Assembly: GCA_032622095.1 (NCBI GenBank) | Contig: CP136064.1 | Coordinates: forward strand, 190,763,794-190,827,793 | DNA from: Siphonodentalium dalli | Taxonomy: Eukaryota; Mollusca; Scaphopoda; Gadilida; Siphonodentaliidae | DNA: 64,000 nt | Direction of reading: 5' to 3' | In this document: positions 61,617-64,000 of the stretch, piece by piece | Position numbering within the stretch: position 1 is the stretch's first letter | Layout: each line of letters begins with the position of its first letter | Made by a program: the position numbers and the translations under genes | Notes under the pieces: model-generated | The model's input: only the letters and a program-made list of their open reading frames with translations | Databases searched by the model: none | What the model was told of the DNA's origin: nothing

Positions 61617-62690
61617 ATAAAACAAGAGGTGGCATCAGAGATGCTGTGTCTCGTTTTCGGTGGCTTACCGCCGGTGGCTACCGCCAATTGGTGTGCATCA
61701 GTATCGGTAGACTAATTAATAGGTAAAATCGAAAAATGAATAATTAAGGGCCATAACTCTATCAAATTTTATCGGGCCAGGCTGGTTTTCGAACTCGTCC
61801 GAAATATTCTTGGCAAGTATGTCTATTCCAAATTTTAAACAAATCGGAGGACGTTTGTTGAAGTTATCGCGCTAACGAGCTCAAAATTCGTACAAAATGA
61901 CTACTTAAGGACCATAACTCTATCAAATTTTATCGGACCTGGCCGGTTTTCGAACTCGGCCGAGATATTCTTGGGAGACACCTATATACCAAATTTCAAT
62001 CAAATCGGATAACGTTTGTTGAAGTTATCGCGCTAACGAGCTGAAAATTCTTGAAAAATGACTAATTAAGGGCCATAACTCTATCAAATTTTATCGGACC
62101 AGGCCGGTTTTCGAACTCGTCTGAGATATTCTTGGGAGACACCTATATACCAAATTTCAATTAAATCGGATAACGTTTGTTGATGTTATCGCGCTAACGA
62201 GCTGATAATTCGTGAAAAATGACTAATTAAGGGCCATAACTCTATCAAATTTTATTGGGCCAGGCTGGTTTTCGAACTCGTCCAGGATATTATTGGAAGA
62301 CACTTATATACCAAATTTTAGTTAAATCGGATGACGTTTGTTGAAGTTATCGAGCTCAAAATTCGTACAAAATGACTACTTAAGGACCATAACTCTATCA
62401 AATTTTATCGGACCTGGCCGGTTTTCGAACTTGGCCGAGATATTCTTGGGAGACACCTATATACCAAATTTCAATCGAATCAGATAACGTTTGTTGAAGT
62501 TGTTGCGCTAACGAGCCTAAAATCAGTGAAAAATGGCAAAGGGCCATAACTCTGTAATAAATGTGCGGACGAATAAACGTCAATAAACGGTTGAGTTATA
62601 AGCAAAATACGCCGCCCGTCCGCCACCCGCCCGCCCACCGTCCCCCATCAAACTATAAGTCGAGTTTTGGAAAAAAACTCGACTAATAAT
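61617..62690 (+). mobile_element. Pearl/Helentron-like tandem element, inverted copy
   Basis: Reverse-complement counterpart of 28590-29690, with five to six units containing gggccataactctatcaaat. It ends in cgcccgcccaccgtccccc and a hairpin agtcgagtttt / aaaactcgact. Confidence 0.65.
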
Positions 62691-64000
62691 TCAACCAAAA
62701 GTCTTTATATTAGATGTGAATAAATCATATAAACCATGATTTGACAAAAGTCGTAAAAAGATTCCCGATAAAAGCGCAAAATATTAGCAATTACGTCATG
62801 TTGCTTTGTCAATTTTCGTGCAAAACCCATATGTTCAAAGGTCTCTTTTTGTTGATATTATGAAATGTTTTCATTGACAACCAATGAAATCAATGATTAT
62901 AACCATTCATTATGTGTGAACTGCTTTCATTGGCTCAAGTTTAGGGGTGGAGTTTTCCATTGATGCTAATTAGATCACAGAAAACGAGCGCGAATTGTTC
63001 AAAACGGCAGTGGGCTAACTTCATCGTAAGACGTCGGCATTTTCACCAGCAGGCGCTCTAATGTGCCGCTTGGAATATTTTTTGTTTTATTTGATATTGC
63101 ATTGATATAAGTACCCTATTACTTTATACTCGGTAATTATATATGCATACACACAAAGAAGCTTCCCAAGATGAATTTGAGATATTTGCATGTGAATTGT
63201 GAACGAGCCTTTATTTAGAAGCACTCGCATTGGGCCGACTTGATGTCAAACCGGGAGATATTTACTTTTTACATTGATTTCTTTCTCGATCGATCAGTCG
63301 AGGGTCTTTTGCGCGGCGTATTTGAAATCTTGAAAAGATGGATATATAAAATAATATCTCATCAATTTATTGTACTAATTTTGTAGATTATATATATATT
63401 ATAAACAAAGTTTTTAATTATGCGTTCTGAATCCCGCCGATATCACAACACACCGGGGCGCTCGTCTATCGTTACATTACAACCGGAAATAATATTCCGA
63501 TGCTCCGACATAACCTGATTTCGCAAAGTAAATTTGTGCAATAAAAGCAGAAAGATGAGTCATCAATTTGGAATTGCAATGGTCGAGTTATCAAATTCAC
63601 AAATTAAACAACAATTGTGACACTTAGTGAATATGTTTCATTACATTTGGTTTGTGGAGAGGTTCACCTAAATTAAATATTGAGACAAATTCCATCTTCG
63701 TCAAAAGTACGCAACCACGTGTTTCAGTTTCGTTTGTTTACATTTTGTCAGCCAATATATGACTGAGTACATATTTATGTCAACATTTTGTAATATATAG
63801 GATGCAAGATGTAAATATGTGCCTTCATTATCATGTACTTTTAGTTGATTAATTTTTTTTTATTATAAACATATTATTTTCACGGCTGAAGTGACAATCA
63901 TAATGGAACTCGGCAGGAAAAACATCCCAGTGGCCAGTTCCGCAACCGTTACGCTGATATTTTGCTTTGCTTCGCTGTGGCCGTTTTAATTAGGACTGCG
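62691..64000. other. Right edge, no gene recognised
   Basis: An ATG frame at 63904-63990 is too short to judge. No repeat end was identified. Confidence 0.4.

Noticed and set aside
63904-63990. Short ATG frame near the right edge (MELGRKNIPVASS...)
   Set aside because: Only 28 codons, with no recognisable signal and no splice site.

Overview
This is a window of nuclear DNA from an animal. The genes are split by introns with GT-AG splice sites, the base composition is AT-rich, and transposable elements fill most of the space. Several arrays of about 160-bp monomers end in an ACGG-rich tract and a short hairpin. They resemble the 'pearl' / Helentron-associated repeats known from bivalve molluscs, so a bivalve or another lophotrochozoan is the best guess (inference).

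Two host genes are recognisable. The 3' half of ASCC1 runs on the + strand in five exons (24650-31936): the end of the KH domain, the whole 2H-phosphoesterase-like domain, a stop codon and a poly(A) signal. The last two exons of SMC4, a condensin ATPase, lie on the - strand (10123-9030). The 5' exons of both genes were not found. A short RecQ-like helicase remnant (34108-34229), which breaks off where the Walker A motif should be, is the only other host-like coding sequence.

Layout. 1-1155: first copy of a repeat that recurs at 23290-24541. 1200-8500: repeats with no recognised gene. 9030-10123: SMC4 3' end. 10300-12100: small tandem repeats. 12407-20704: an 8.3-kb terminal-inverted-repeat element with a 6-bp target duplication, holding a LINE remnant, a hAT-like MITE relic and a second 6-bp-duplication element (19080-20333), which itself holds a mariner-like palindrome. 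22190-23105: degenerate tandem repeats. 24650-31936: ASCC1, with transposons in its introns. 32018-40462: many MITEs (TTAA-flanked, hAT-like, mariner-like) and a pearl-like array. 40660-45526: a DIRS-like retrotransposon with inverted terminal repeats and an internal complementary region. 45789-52960: more palindromic MITEs and tandem arrays. 53050-55060: a 12-unit array. 55312-60669: a 5.4-kb long-TIR element with an internal array of about 185-bp units. 61617-62690: an inverted copy of the array at 28590-29690.

No operon, CRISPR array, rRNA or functional tRNA was seen. The strongest observations are the nested elements with exact 6-bp duplications, the DIRS internal complementary region that matches both outer ends of its element, and two unusual changes at conserved sites in ASCC1 and SMC4.
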